IMG/VR virus record: IMGVR_UViG_3300036398_003487
Span: 91,989 to 155,988 of that record
Length of the DNA stretch: 64,000 nt
Source: a virus
Reading direction: 5' to 3' (one strand)
The notes beneath the pieces were generated by a model. That model searched no databases and had not been told where the DNA came from. It saw only the letters and a list, made by a program, of their open reading frames with translations. The stretch's first letter is position 1; the number at the start of each line of letters is the position of its first letter. This document shows positions 42,891 through 50,629 of this stretch, in pieces. The translations under genes were made by a program, and so were the position numbers.

Positions 42891-44657
42891 CTATGCTTGG
42901 TTATATGTAGTATAATCACCCTTTGAATATAAACTATACTCATGTTTTCTTCTCTTTATTAATTCACCATCTTTCCATCCAGTTGTAAAGTGTTTTTCTA
43001 TTTCCGGATTTCTGTTTGGGTTGGGGTTAATTTGTATTGCTTTCTTTAAATCTGATTTTGCGTAACCACCAAAATTATATTTTAATGAACACAAGGCATC
43101 AAATTGATGTTGTGTCAATTTATTATGCCCACCACCATAAGATAAAATTTCAGGTTCTACTATATTTTTAACATAGTTATTAACTTTTTTTGAGGCTTCC
43201 GGTTCAGTTATTGTGTCGCCAGGTCTTACAGGTCTACCATTAATTTTTATTTGACCATACCCGATAGTCAAAATACCGTTTGTGTCTTTATACGGTTCAG
43301 AACGAAATCCTTCTTGTTTTTTAATGTAGTCAATAGCCCTTGTTGAACATCTTGTTGCGTAACTATCGCTTGAATTTGATGACTTTTTATCTAAAGATTT
43401 TTTAGCAGTCTCAAGTCCAGATTTAATTGTTTTATTTATATCACTAACAACACCTCCCGAATCTGGTTTCATTTGGTCTTTTGGTTGTCCCATAGAAGAC
43501 CATTTATCCATAAAATTCGGTTCTTCTTTTTTATCATCAGAACCAAAATATTTATTATAGAAATCCATAGTCGATGTCTGTTCATTAATATTTGGTTTTA
43601 AAACAGTCATAGCTTCAGGAAAATCTTTATTCAAAACGTCCTCATCTTTATTTGTATAAGGAATATTTTGTAAAACATATCTAATTGAATTTAAACCTGA
43701 AATTTTCTTATCATTTGAATCCAAAACAACCCAAGGATGGTTAACTGTTGATGTCTTATCAAAAAGTTTTTGTTTATACTCTGTAAACTTCTCCCACACA
43801 TCTTGCATCTTCTCATCATTCTCAGAATACTTCCAATATTTTAATGGGGACTTTTGTCTAAAATCAAATCTCTTGGCTTGAGTTTCTTTATCTATTGAGA
43901 ACCAAAGTTTAAATAGATAATCACCGTCAACAACTAATGACTCCTCAAAGTCCTGAACATTATCCATAAAGTCTTCATACTCTTCTGAAGAACCGTAACC
44001 CATTACAGGTTCCACTAAACCTCTATTATACCAACTTCTATCAAAGAAGTTTATCTTACCTCTTTCAATTTGATTACTGTATCTATCCCACCAGTTCTTT
44101 CTTTCGTCAGGTGTTGGAATACCGAGAGCAATTACTTTATAATATCTTGGATTTAAGTTTTCAGTAAACTTCTTAATTGTTGAACCTTTACCCGCCGAGT
44201 CTCTTCCCTCAAAAACAATAATAACAGTTTTACCTGTTTGTTTTAACCATTCTTGTAATTTTAAAAGTTCAACCTGTAAGAAAAATATTTCTTTCTTGTA
44301 AATGTCTTTATTTAAAATTGATGGTTCCTCTTCAGGACTAACAACTTCTTTTTTAGTTTTTCTTTTTTCTAATGACTTAGTTAGTTGTTTAAAAAATTCA
44401 AAAACATTAATATCCTTATTACCTTTTAATTTCAAAGTTTTTAATATACCTCTTGTAAGTAATCCAAAATCAACTAAACCTTCTTTTGAAAAACCGTCAA
44501 TTTTATTAATAAATTTTTGGATTTGAGCACTATAAACTTTGTTGTCTTTTAAAACCGCAACAAGAGATTTAACCTCAGGGCTATACTTTGGTTTTTCAGA
44601 TTCTGTCAAACCCATATTATTTTTTATCTTACTAACTTCAGTTAATAAATTCCTCAT
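42891..44657 (-). CDS. Polyphosphate kinase 2 - lysozyme fusion
   Basis: 588 residues with two enzymes in one frame. Residues about 115-330 are PPK2 (polyphosphate:nucleotide phosphotransferase): Walker A FEGRDSAGKGST (149-160), then NPRYYKVIALGIPTPDER, Walker B-like INFFDRSWYNR (202-212), and SPLKYWKYSENDEKMQDVWE. Residues about 435-580 are a T4-type lysozyme (GH24): KKQEGFRSEPYKDTNGILTI-GYG with Glu449, Asp458 and Thr464 in the positions of T4 E11, D20 and T26. The N-terminus MRNLLTEVSKIKNNMGLTES has LTE sites, and NINEQTS (about 356-362) between the domains gives a further INE site that could separate the enzymes. It is probably packaged in the virion. Confidence 0.9.
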   Translation of the reverse strand: MRNLLTEVSKIKNNMGLTESEKPKYSPEVKSLVAVLKDNKVYSAQIQKFINKIDGFSKEGLVDFGLLTRGILKTLKLKGNKDINVFEFFKQLTKSLEKRKTKKEVVSPEEEPSILNKDIYKKEIFFLQVELLKLQEWLKQTGKTVIIVFEGRDSAGKGSTIKKFTENLNPRYYKVIALGIPTPDERKNWWDRYSNQIERGKINFFDRSWYNRGLVEPVMGYGSSEEYEDFMDNVQDFEESLVVDGDYLFKLWFSIDKETQAKRFDFRQKSPLKYWKYSENDEKMQDVWEKFTEYKQKLFDKTSTVNHPWVVLDSNDKKISGLNSIRYVLQNIPYTNKDEDVLNKDFPEAMTVLKPNINEQTSTMDFYNKYFGSDDKKEEPNFMDKWSSMGQPKDQMKPDSGGVVSDINKTIKSGLETAKKSLDKKSSNSSDSYATRCSTRAIDYIKKQEGFRSEPYKDTNGILTIGYGQIKINGRPVRPGDTITEPEASKKVNNYVKNIVEPEILSYGGGHNKLTQHQFDALCSLKYNFGGYAKSDLKKAIQINPNPNRNPEIEKHFTTGWKDGELIKRRKHEYSLYSKGDYTTYNQA

Positions 44658-44705
44658 ACTAATAAATACTTTTTAATAAGTATTTTGTAAATTAATATAA
44701 ACCAC

Positions 44706-44733
44706 AAATCCCCTCATTTGAGGGGATTTTTTT
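44706..44733. terminator. Rho-independent terminator
   Basis: AAATCCCCTC, ATTT, GAGGGGATTTTTTT between the gene at 44732 and the PPK2 gene. The T-run is better on the plus strand, but it would act mainly on minus-strand transcripts of the small membrane protein. Confidence 0.7.
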
Positions 44734-44896
44734 ATTCTTTAATCTCTTTCATCAACTTACCCCACAACACTGTCTGTAATAGGATAAGACCAACACTTAA
44801 AACAAATACAGGCAATGATGGTGAGTTAATCATTAATACAACTGATAATACAAGAGCGAACATTGCTGAAGTCAATTTTAGTTTTAAGTTTTTCAT
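44732..44896 (-). CDS. Small two-helix membrane protein, 54 aa
   Basis: MKNLKLKLTSAMFALVLSVV, LMINSPSLPVFVLSVGLILL, ending LMKEIKE. Two transmembrane helices separated by NSPSLP. It has its own TAnnTTTG promoter and is isolated between terminators, which marks it as a separately expressed gene. Function unknown. Confidence 0.75.
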   Translation of the reverse strand: MKNLKLKLTSAMFALVLSVVLMINSPSLPVFVLSVGLILLQTVLWGKLMKEIKE

Positions 44897-44921
44897 AGTA
44901 GTGTTGGTGTTAATTGTTTTA

Positions 44922-44929
44922 CAAATATA
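44922..44929 (-). promoter_or_regulatory. -7 promoter box
   Basis: TATATTTG on the minus strand, 25 nt upstream of the ATG at 44896; no TTG at the expected -33 distance, where the terminator hairpin of the next gene lies. Confidence 0.55.
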
Positions 44930-44933
44930 AGCA

Positions 44934-44959
44934 AAAAAACTCCCGATTGGGAGTTTTTT
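44934..44959 (-). terminator. Rho-independent terminator
   Basis: AAAAAACTCCC, GATT, GGGAGTTTTTT after the stop of the gene at 44978 on the minus strand. Confidence 0.85.
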
Positions 44960-44977
44960 ATTATTTTTTTTTAAAAA

Positions 44978-45394
44978 TTAACGTCTTCTAATGTGTCTTC
45001 TGATACTCTCAGCCATTGGGTCTCTTGGTTCCTCGTCTTCCATATCCATATCCATACTATCAACATCAGAATCCATTTCTTCACCTGAATTCATTTTATT
45101 ACTTTCGTAATCTCGGATAATAGACTTAAGTTCCATTGCTTCTTCTTCTTTACCTTCAGTATTTCTTAATTGACCGTAAAGTTCCTTAAGATAATCCCAT
45201 CCTGCAATACCTAAAAGAGCAATAGTTGTTCCAACCATTGTCGCAATTGCCCCACCAGTACTCATTGCTTCGGGATTAAAGAAGTTTTCAACATCTTCAT
45301 TAACTCTGTTTCTTTTATTTCTTTTTGTTTCGTTAACTACTGTTTTAATTAATCTAGTTAATTCTGATTCTGATAATCTTACTACTTTTTTCAT
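44978..45394 (-). CDS. MKKxVRL-family protein with one membrane segment
   Basis: 138 residues. The N-terminus MKKVVRLSESELTRLIKTVV-NE is a member of the repeated targeting-like segment (LSE|S, VNE|T). A hydrophobic helix (GGAIATMVGTTIALLGIAGW) follows at about residues 47-66, then an acidic Met/Asp region (DSDVDSMDMDMEDEEP) and an Arg-rich end (SIRRHIRRR). Function unknown. Confidence 0.75.
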   Translation of the reverse strand: MKKVVRLSESELTRLIKTVVNETKRNKRNRVNEDVENFFNPEAMSTGGAIATMVGTTIALLGIAGWDYLKELYGQLRNTEGKEEEAMELKSIIRDYESNKMNSGEEMDSDVDSMDMDMEDEEPRDPMAESIRRHIRRR

Positions 45395-45419
45395 TTTTTT
45401 ATTTTTTTATTTTTTTATT

Positions 45420-45992
45420 TTATCTTGGAGCACCTCTATATGATGTGTTCGGTTTAATTGGTACTACATAATCAGGAGTTCCTTTATAAGTACAAAACGG
45501 TCTTGATGTAATTACTTTTGCTAAATCGTTATTTAGATAATCTTCTTTAATACCACCTTTTCTTTGGAAAGGTTGATTAATTTCCCCTAATCCTTTTTCA
45601 AATGCTGAGTTACAATTCCATCTGAATTTAATAGGTTCACTACGTCTTTTTACATTCAAAAAAGTACCTGTATAACCATCAACTCCCGCACCTGTCGAAA
45701 TATCTTGAACTGTAAATTCAACTGTTGGTAAATTATTAATTGTTGTTATTCCAACTTCTTTTATTTTATAGTTTTCAGAAGTTCTTTTACCCTTAAAAAT
45801 TCCGCTTTCACCTGTGTATTTGTTTAAACCATAAGCATTAAACATAAGAACTTCAGAACCTGTAAGACCTGATACTTCCTTACGAAATTGGTCAGGTGTT
45901 TTTGCAGTTAAATCATCGTTTTCTTTTATAACTTTTTTAATTAAATTAATAAGTTCATTTTCTGTTAATCTAATAACTTTTTCTTTTTTCAT
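45420..45992 (-). CDS. MKKxVRL-family protein, 190 aa
   Basis: The N-terminus KEKVIRLTENELINLIKKVI-KEN is a targeting-like segment. The body is a beta-rich domain (EVGITTINNLPTVEFTVQDI, TGTFLNVKRRSEPIKFRWNC) with Cys at about 125 and 167, possibly a jelly-roll or lipocalin-like fold. Likely packaged; function unknown. A 25-nt T-rich gap separates it from the next gene. Confidence 0.72.
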   Translation of the reverse strand: MKKEKVIRLTENELINLIKKVIKENDDLTAKTPDQFRKEVSGLTGSEVLMFNAYGLNKYTGESGIFKGKRTSENYKIKEVGITTINNLPTVEFTVQDISTGAGVDGYTGTFLNVKRRSEPIKFRWNCNSAFEKGLGEINQPFQRKGGIKEDYLNNDLAKVITSRPFCTYKGTPDYVVPIKPNTSYRGAPR

Positions 45993-46076
45993 AAAAAATT
46001 CTTTTTTATCTATATAAATACAAAGAAAATTAACTTTTACACTTTTTTATATCAAAAAAAAATAATATAATTGTAT

Positions 46077-46502
46077 ATGAGTAAAATTAAAAACGGTGAT
46101 AATGTATCTGTTCATTATACAGGTAAATTAGAAGATGGTACAGTATTCGACACATCTTTAGCTGAGGGTAGAGAACCTCTTACAGTAACATTAGGTCAAG
46201 GACAATTAATTCCAGGTTTTGAAAACGGATTAATTGATATGACCGCTGGCGAAATGAAAACAATTGAAATTGAGCCAGAAAACGCTTACGGAGATATTAA
46301 TCCTCAACTTGTTAGTGAAGTGTTACTAAACCAAGTCCCTGAAGGTGTTAAAGCTGGGGATATGTTACAAGGACAAAACCAATTTGGTCCAGTAAACGTT
46401 GTGGTTACAGAAATTAAAGAAAGTACTGTTGTATTGGACATGAACCATCCATTAGCAGGTAAGAAACTTATCTTTGATTTAGAAGTTGTATCGGTAAACT
46501 AA
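46077..46502 (+). CDS. FKBP-type peptidyl-prolyl cis-trans isomerase (SlyD-like)
   Basis: 141 residues from ATG 46077. FKBP core: VSVHYTGKLEDGTVFDTSLA, LGQGQLIPGFENGLIDMTAG, and EPENAYGDINPQLVSEV, with Tyr, Asp and Phe active-site residues. The flap insertion (about residues 70-120) matches the SlyD/FKBP-IF domain, and MNHPLAGKKLIFDLEVVSV closes the fold; no His-rich metal tail is present. It would assist folding of phage or host proteins. Own promoter-like TATAATTG just upstream and a terminator after it make it a monocistronic unit. Rare in phages as far as I know. Confidence 0.93.
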   Translation: MSKIKNGDNVSVHYTGKLEDGTVFDTSLAEGREPLTVTLGQGQLIPGFENGLIDMTAGEMKTIEIEPENAYGDINPQLVSEVLLNQVPEGVKAGDMLQGQNQFGPVNVVVTEIKESTVVLDMNHPLAGKKLIFDLEVVSVN

Positions 46503-46528
46503 TACAATTTCATTTATTTTTCAAAATG

Positions 46529-46552
46529 TCCCACGTCTTGTGGGATTTTTTG
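46529..46552 (+). terminator. Rho-independent terminator
   Basis: TCCCAC, GTCTT, GTGGGA followed by six T, 27 nt after the FKBP stop. Confidence 0.8.
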
Positions 46553-46566
46553 TTTACATTAGCATT

Positions 46567-47115
46567 ATGAATATCTTCTTTTTGGATTGGGATACAAAAA
46601 AATGTGCAGAATACCATTGTGATAAACACGTGGTTAAGATGATACTTGAGACTGCACAACTATTATGTGGAGCCCACCATGTAACCCACCAAGTACCCAC
46701 CAAGTACCGACCAAGTACCGACCAAGTACCGTATAAGTTATCACATAAAAACCACCCCTGTTCAATATGGGTCAGAGAGTCATTATCAAACTATCTTTAT
46801 CTTTGTGACTTAGGAGTTGAATTATGTAAAGAATACACTTATAGATACGGAAAACGTCATAAATCTCAAGATGTTATTGAGTGGTGTATCACAAATAAGT
46901 TAAACATTTGTGATAAAGGTTTTACAGAACCTCCAAAAGCAATGCCCGATGAGTATAAAGTAAAAGACGTTATAGAATCATATAGAAACTACTATAACGG
47001 AGCTAAAAAAGATTTTGCTAAATGGAAAAATAGAGATACACCTGAATGGTTTATCCATTCATCAATTGTTGCATCTGAGCAACCAATTGTCCCTGTTGCA
47101 TCTGAAGTGTTCTAA
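46567..47115 (+). CDS. Conserved T4-like phage protein with internal 11-bp repeats
   Basis: 182 residues from ATG 46567 (MNIFFLDWDTKKCAEYHCDK, HVVKMILETAQLLCGAHHV); the in-frame start at 46540 is within the terminator T-run. The N-terminus NIFxLDxDpkkaAexhcDKHvvKMilEtaQlL is strongly conserved in many phages, with conserved Cys/His that could bind metal; function is unknown. Residues 41-54 are encoded by four 11-bp repeats (46685-46728) read in successive frames (HQVPTKYRPSTDQV). Its 3' end overlaps the gene at 47051 by 65 bp on the opposite strand. Confidence 0.8.
   Translation: MNIFFLDWDTKKCAEYHCDKHVVKMILETAQLLCGAHHVTHQVPTKYRPSTDQVPYKLSHKNHPCSIWVRESLSNYLYLCDLGVELCKEYTYRYGKRHKSQDVIEWCITNKLNICDKGFTEPPKAMPDEYKVKDVIESYRNYYNGAKKDFAKWKNRDTPEWFIHSSIVASEQPIVPVASEVF
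46685..46728 (+). repeat. 11-bp tandem repeat inside a conserved gene
   Basis: Four copies of CC(C/G)ACCAAGTA. Because 11 is not a multiple of 3, each copy is read in a different frame, and gain or loss of a copy shifts the downstream reading frame. Confidence 0.9.
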
Positions 47116-47239
47116 TTCTACCCATTTGTTCATTGTTGAGTTCGAAATCCTCAGATTTAATTTCATTAATTTTGTTATCCAAACGGGTGTGTTGCATTAG
47201 TAAGTTACTATACAATTGTGATTTTTCTTCTTGTGTCAT
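47051..47239 (-). CDS. Small coiled-coil protein, 62 aa
   Basis: MTQEEKSQLYSNLLMQHTRL, DNKINEIKSEDFELNNEQMG, RIRTLQMQQGQLVAQMQQLM. The heptad pattern and the FELNxEQxxrIrxLqxqqxxLvxqmqxLm string look like small helical phage proteins. It overlaps the 3' end of the gene at 46567 by 65 bp in antisense, unusually long for this compact genome, but the composition argues that it is real. Confidence 0.65.
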   Translation of the reverse strand: MTQEEKSQLYSNLLMQHTRLDNKINEIKSEDFELNNEQMGRIRTLQMQQGQLVAQMQQLMNG

Positions 47240-47270
47240 AAAATAAAAATAAAAATAAATTTAAAAAAAT

Positions 47271-47293
47271 AAACCCCTTTTTATAAGGGGTTT
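47271..47293 (-). terminator. Rho-independent terminator
   Basis: AAACCCCTT, TTTAT, AAGGGGTTT followed on the minus strand by a T-rich run, after the stop at 47298. Confidence 0.75.
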
Positions 47294-47297
47294 AAAA

Positions 47298-47453
47298 TTA
47301 CTTGTTTGACCAATTAAAGTTCAATACAGTGAAAGAAACTTTTTTTGATGACCAATCCAATTCAATTGATAGAATTATAAATGCTAAGACTTTAACAGTA
47401 ATGTTGATTTCGTCAATTTCCTGTAATTTTAACCAAAGGTTGTTGAATTTCAT
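47298..47453 (-). CDS. Small protein, 51 aa
   Basis: MKFNNLWLKLQEIDEINITV, KVLAFIILSIELDWSSKKVS, ends FTVLNFNWSNK. A helix-strand-strand type small protein with hydrophobic centre. It follows a small acidic gene and ends at a terminator. Function unknown. Confidence 0.65.
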   Translation of the reverse strand: MKFNNLWLKLQEIDEINITVKVLAFIILSIELDWSSKKVSFTVLNFNWSNK

Positions 47454-47484
47454 AATAGTAAGTTTTTATACTATATAAATATAG

Positions 47485-47583
47485 TTAACTTCCACAATAA
47501 TCATCACATTCGTCTAACAATTCTCCATCATCATAAACTTCTTGGTCGTAATAGTCTTCATCAGGTAAATTGTTTAATGTCAT
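47485..47583 (-). CDS. Tiny acidic protein, 32 aa
   Basis: MTLNNLPDEDYYDQEVYDDG, ends ELLDECDDYCGS: eleven acidic residues and no basic residue. Its ATG is preceded by a clean AT-rich leader containing CTATATTTG (minus strand, 47608-47616). Size and charge suggest a small inhibitor or DNA-mimic-like peptide, but this is only a guess. Confidence 0.5.
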   Translation of the reverse strand: MTLNNLPDEDYYDQEVYDDGELLDECDDYCGS

Positions 47584-47607
47584 ATTGTTTTTATTTTAGA
47601 TTACAAA

Positions 47608-47616
47608 TATAGTAAA
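47608..47616 (-). promoter_or_regulatory. -7 box of a Bacteroidota-type promoter
   Basis: CTATATTTG on the minus strand 24 nt upstream of the 32-codon gene. It marks a separate transcription unit for the two tiny genes ending at 47298. Confidence 0.6.
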
Positions 47617-47637
47617 AAAATTCAATTAATGGTTCAT

Positions 47638-47985
47638 TTACCAATCAATTTTAGGTCCAAATTCCCTTTCGTCAATAATATCGTTTATGTATAATTCAAT
47701 ATTGGGTAACAAATCTTCTATCCTATATTGAATTTCCCCCCTGATATTATCAAAATCATCTCTTAACTGAGTTCTGTAAATATTAATGAGAACTTTTATC
47801 TTACCTGACATTACAACATCAACAACCTCAATCTTATCAACAGATTCAACTTCGTGTAATTCATCCATCTCACCCATTCCCCACTCTTCAGACTCTTCTC
47901 TTAAACTATCTAATTTAGAATTAATTAATCCTTGAATTAAATTTTTTGTTTTTTCTAATTGTTTTTGGTCTATGATATATTTCAT
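47638..47985 (-). CDS. MKYII-family protein, 115 aa
   Basis: MKYIIDQKQLEKTKNLIQGL is a divergent member of the MKYxITES group in which the T-E-S residues are replaced. The body is helical and acidic, with a beta strand (VDKIEVVDVVMSGKIKVLIN) and ends in DDIIDEREFGPKIDW. It occupies the last position of the 48-50 kb minus-strand run. Function unknown. Confidence 0.65.
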   Translation of the reverse strand: MKYIIDQKQLEKTKNLIQGLINSKLDSLREESEEWGMGEMDELHEVESVDKIEVVDVVMSGKIKVLINIYRTQLRDDFDNIRGEIQYRIEDLLPNIELYINDIIDEREFGPKIDW

Positions 47986-47997
47986 CATCAGATATTT

Positions 47998-48699
47998 TTA
48001 TCTTCCAGAATCAGTTAAAAATTTAACACCGTCAAATATATTACAATTTTTTAATTTTACAAAACCACCCGGACATGTTTCTTTGGTTCCTTTAGGTACC
48101 AATTTCCATGTTCCACTATAATTCCCATTCCTTGCAACCGCACGATACGTTCCATTAATATTAAGGTGGAATATTGTATTTATAGTTTTACTCTCTCCAA
48201 CGTATGTTTTACCATTTTTGTCTGCTGAGTCTATTTTGAAGTTACGGTTTTTTAGTTCTTCACCAACATTTTTAGTATTACTTTGTGTGAAATTTGGGTC
48301 ACTGCTATGAGGTCTTTTTTGTTCGTTAACAGGGTTTGATGGTAAAGGTAAAGGTATTTTAAAAATTTGTTGTAACATGAATAGTATAGAATAACCCATA
48401 AGTGCTTTCCCAATACTTTTTGTGTTTATTTTTTTATTTTTGTTTTTATCATTTTTAAAAAATTTTATTAATTTTTGTATCCATTTTGGTTTTGGGTTTC
48501 TGTTACTAAGTTCCATGAAATATTGTTTAATTTCAGATTCAGTTTTAGTTGCAAAGAAATTTTCAATTACAGGGCCAAGTTGGTCATCATGAGTTGTCTC
48601 AATTTTAAGTTCAAAAGTTGATTTTTCATCACTTTCATTAATAACTCTTTTAACAATGTTAATTAAGTCTGATTCAGTTAGTCTTATTACTTTTTTCAT
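47998..48699 (-). CDS. MKKxVRLTES-family protein, 233 aa
   Basis: Start at ATG 48699 (MKKVIRLTESDLINIVKRVI-NES). After the targeting-like segment comes a charged helical region, one hydrophobic helix (ALMGYSILFMLQQIFKIPLP) and a C-terminal lipocalin-like stretch (GTYRAVARNGNYSGTWKLVP) ending in IFDGVKFLTDSGR. It may be a two-part packaged protein with a membrane anchor. The start overlaps the end region of the gene at 48713 by none; the spacing is 13 nt. Confidence 0.72.
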   Translation of the reverse strand: MKKVIRLTESDLINIVKRVINESDEKSTFELKIETTHDDQLGPVIENFFATKTESEIKQYFMELSNRNPKPKWIQKLIKFFKNDKNKNKKINTKSIGKALMGYSILFMLQQIFKIPLPLPSNPVNEQKRPHSSDPNFTQSNTKNVGEELKNRNFKIDSADKNGKTYVGESKTINTIFHLNINGTYRAVARNGNYSGTWKLVPKGTKETCPGGFVKLKNCNIFDGVKFLTDSGR

Positions 48700-48712
48700 A
48701 CTAATAAATATA

Positions 48713-49417
48713 TCAAGATACAATAATGTTCACATCAACATATTGCCAGTCTCTGTTTATCATTGTTTTATATTGACTCAAATTTTCTATAATACAATCC
48801 CATACAGGGTTTTCAAACAATTCATCATTATCATACTTTATGTCATAAACCAAGTGAACCATTTCATCATAGTTTTTCATAAAATGATGAACCTTTCTAA
48901 CAAGGTCATCAACAAATATTTTTTCAATTTCAAAAGTGATGTCTATTCTAAAAGATTCACTACTTTCCCAATACATTTCAAAGTTATCATCAACAATATA
49001 TTTTCCATATATTGTATATATTATGCTGTTATTATCTCTGTATTTTATCTCAACGGTATCTGTATTTAAACATTTCCTTAATTTTTTTTCATTTTCTTTA
49101 GGAATATAAAACTCTCCTTTATTGAAATCATTTAATACTATAAGTGATGGACGTTGATATGATTTAATTGATACATTGGCAAAATTTCCAACAGTATCTA
49201 ATTCATCATCAAGTAAAGAGCTGAGTGCATTGTATGAAAACGGAATGTTATTTGGATTTTTTATCTTTAAGATTGGAACTGTAACCATTTCATTATACAA
49301 AGGAACTTTAGTATATTCATCATCATGATAAATTATTAATCCGTGAATCTCTTTTGACTTAAAATAAACGGACATTACTTTAGAAAACGCCTTGTATTTG
49401 GAAGGTAAATTACTCAT
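48713..49417 (-). CDS. Hypothetical protein, 234 aa
   Basis: MSNLPSKYKAFSKVMSVYFK, then a beta-rich protein (GLIIYHDDEYTKVPLYNEMV) with EFYIPKENEKKLRKCLN and a final NRDWQYVDVNIIVS. No family recognised; lacks the targeting-like N-terminus of its neighbours. It starts 3 nt after the stop of the gene at 49421. Confidence 0.65.
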   Translation of the reverse strand: MSNLPSKYKAFSKVMSVYFKSKEIHGLIIYHDDEYTKVPLYNEMVTVPILKIKNPNNIPFSYNALSSLLDDELDTVGNFANVSIKSYQRPSLIVLNDFNKGEFYIPKENEKKLRKCLNTDTVEIKYRDNNSIIYTIYGKYIVDDNFEMYWESSESFRIDITFEIEKIFVDDLVRKVHHFMKNYDEMVHLVYDIKYDNDELFENPVWDCIIENLSQYKTMINRDWQYVDVNIIVS

Positions 49418-49420
49418 ATA

Positions 49421-49930
49421 TTATATTTCGTATTCGTCAGGAATTATTTCTTCAACGTCTTCTTCTGTTGTATTAATCACTCGTTTCATATCTCTCCAAT
49501 CAATACCATTGATTGATAGAATATGTACCATTGTCATACCTGAATTAAGTTTTTTATCACTAAGTAATGCCCATTCATCCGCAGTATCATCCTCATACAT
49601 TTTCAAATAATTATATAAGATTGCAATATCAACTTCATCAGTAACTTCAGGTATTATTACATCAACATAAACGTCATACATTTCTCCAAAGTAGTCATCT
49701 GCCTCTTCAACAGCTTTTATTTGAACAGGAAGTCGGTACCTTTTGGACAAATCGTCAAGATAGAACTCAATATTACCTCCTAACTTTGAATCAACTAATG
49801 CTTTTAGATATGGATATTGGGAAACTTTTTGGATAAATTGTCCCAAACCACCGAAAAACTTGGCAATATCCAAAACAGACCCCCCCTTATCGATTAAACC
49901 AATTACTTTTTGTGAAAAATTATCAGACAT
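49421..49930 (-). CDS. Hypothetical protein, 169 aa
   Basis: Start at ATG 49930 (MSDNFSQKVIGLIDKGGSVL). A helix with DIAKFFGGLGQFIQKVSQYP is followed by an acidic alpha/beta region (MYDVYVDVIIPEVTDEVDIA) and a highly acidic end (TTEEDVEEIIPDEYEI). No family recognised. Translation is probably coupled with the gene at 48713. Confidence 0.65.
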   Translation of the reverse strand: MSDNFSQKVIGLIDKGGSVLDIAKFFGGLGQFIQKVSQYPYLKALVDSKLGGNIEFYLDDLSKRYRLPVQIKAVEEADDYFGEMYDVYVDVIIPEVTDEVDIAILYNYLKMYEDDTADEWALLSDKKLNSGMTMVHILSINGIDWRDMKRVINTTEEDVEEIIPDEYEI

Positions 49931-49952
49931 ATAAGATAAATACATTACAAAA

Positions 49953-49980
49953 CAAAAAACCCCACTCAGATGAATGGAGT
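49953..49980 (-). terminator. Rho-independent terminator
   Basis: On the minus strand ACTCCATTCA, TC, TGAGTGGGGT (10-bp stem with G-U pairs) followed by six T, after the gene at 49991. Confidence 0.65.
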
Positions 49981-49990
49981 TAATATTTGA

Positions 49991-50608
49991 TTATAATAAA
50001 TCAATGACGGGTTTTGCAAATTCCTTAACAATTCGTTTTGAATTAATTTGAAGTAAATCAAACGACTCAAGAGCAAATGGACGACCACCAACCTTTGTCA
50101 TAAACTCAGATTCAATTCCAGGTTTAAAATTTCCAACAGGTATTGTCTCACCATATCCAGGAAAATCAGAATTGTTTGTACCGAACAAATAATTTACATC
50201 ACCACCTTTCTCTAAAATTAAAACACTATCTTGACAGAACATCTCACCAAGTTTTTTTATCTTATCAGTAAAAGATGGGTCGTTAGGAAGATTAACAACA
50301 AAATAACTATCCTCACTAACTTCAATTTGATTGTCAGACAAAAAGTTCTCAATGTAAGTTCCCTTAACATTTGTTACACCATACCCCAAAGAAATAAGAG
50401 TTGATTTCAAATGTTTATTACGAGATTTATTATCTCTAATATTAAGTTTTTTTCCGTCCTCATTATCAATACAATTTATAAGAGAACTTCTAAACGCAGT
50501 AATAATTGAACAATCATGTTTTTGAATAAATGAATGTACACGGTTTAAAGATGACTCATTCAGTACATTACCAAATTTGTTTATCATTTCTCTCATTTGT
50601 TTACTCAT
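49991..50608 (-). CDS. DUF3293-like conserved phage protein
   Basis: 205 residues from ATG 50608. HSFIQKHDCSIITAFRSSLI, then NKSRNKHLKSTLISLGYGVT, NVKGTYIENFLSDNQIEVSE, DSYFVVNLPND and KLGEMFCQDSVLILEKGGDV, ending GGRPFALESFDLLQIN. This is a common phage family of unknown function with a hydrophobic core, comparable to DUF3293 (s.ItAyR.......N..R..eL...L...Gy.......G.y......v.E.S..v). The N-terminal NVLNESSLN contains LNE|S. Confidence 0.72.
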   Translation of the reverse strand: MSKQMREMINKFGNVLNESSLNRVHSFIQKHDCSIITAFRSSLINCIDNEDGKKLNIRDNKSRNKHLKSTLISLGYGVTNVKGTYIENFLSDNQIEVSEDSYFVVNLPNDPSFTDKIKKLGEMFCQDSVLILEKGGDVNYLFGTNNSDFPGYGETIPVGNFKPGIESEFMTKVGGRPFALESFDLLQINSKRIVKEFAKPVIDLL

Positions 50609-50629
50609 AATAATAAATATTAACAAAAA

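Noticed and set aside
48656-49069. 137-codon plus-strand frame
   Set aside because: Antisense of the genes at 47998 and 48713, with hydrophobic low-complexity composition.
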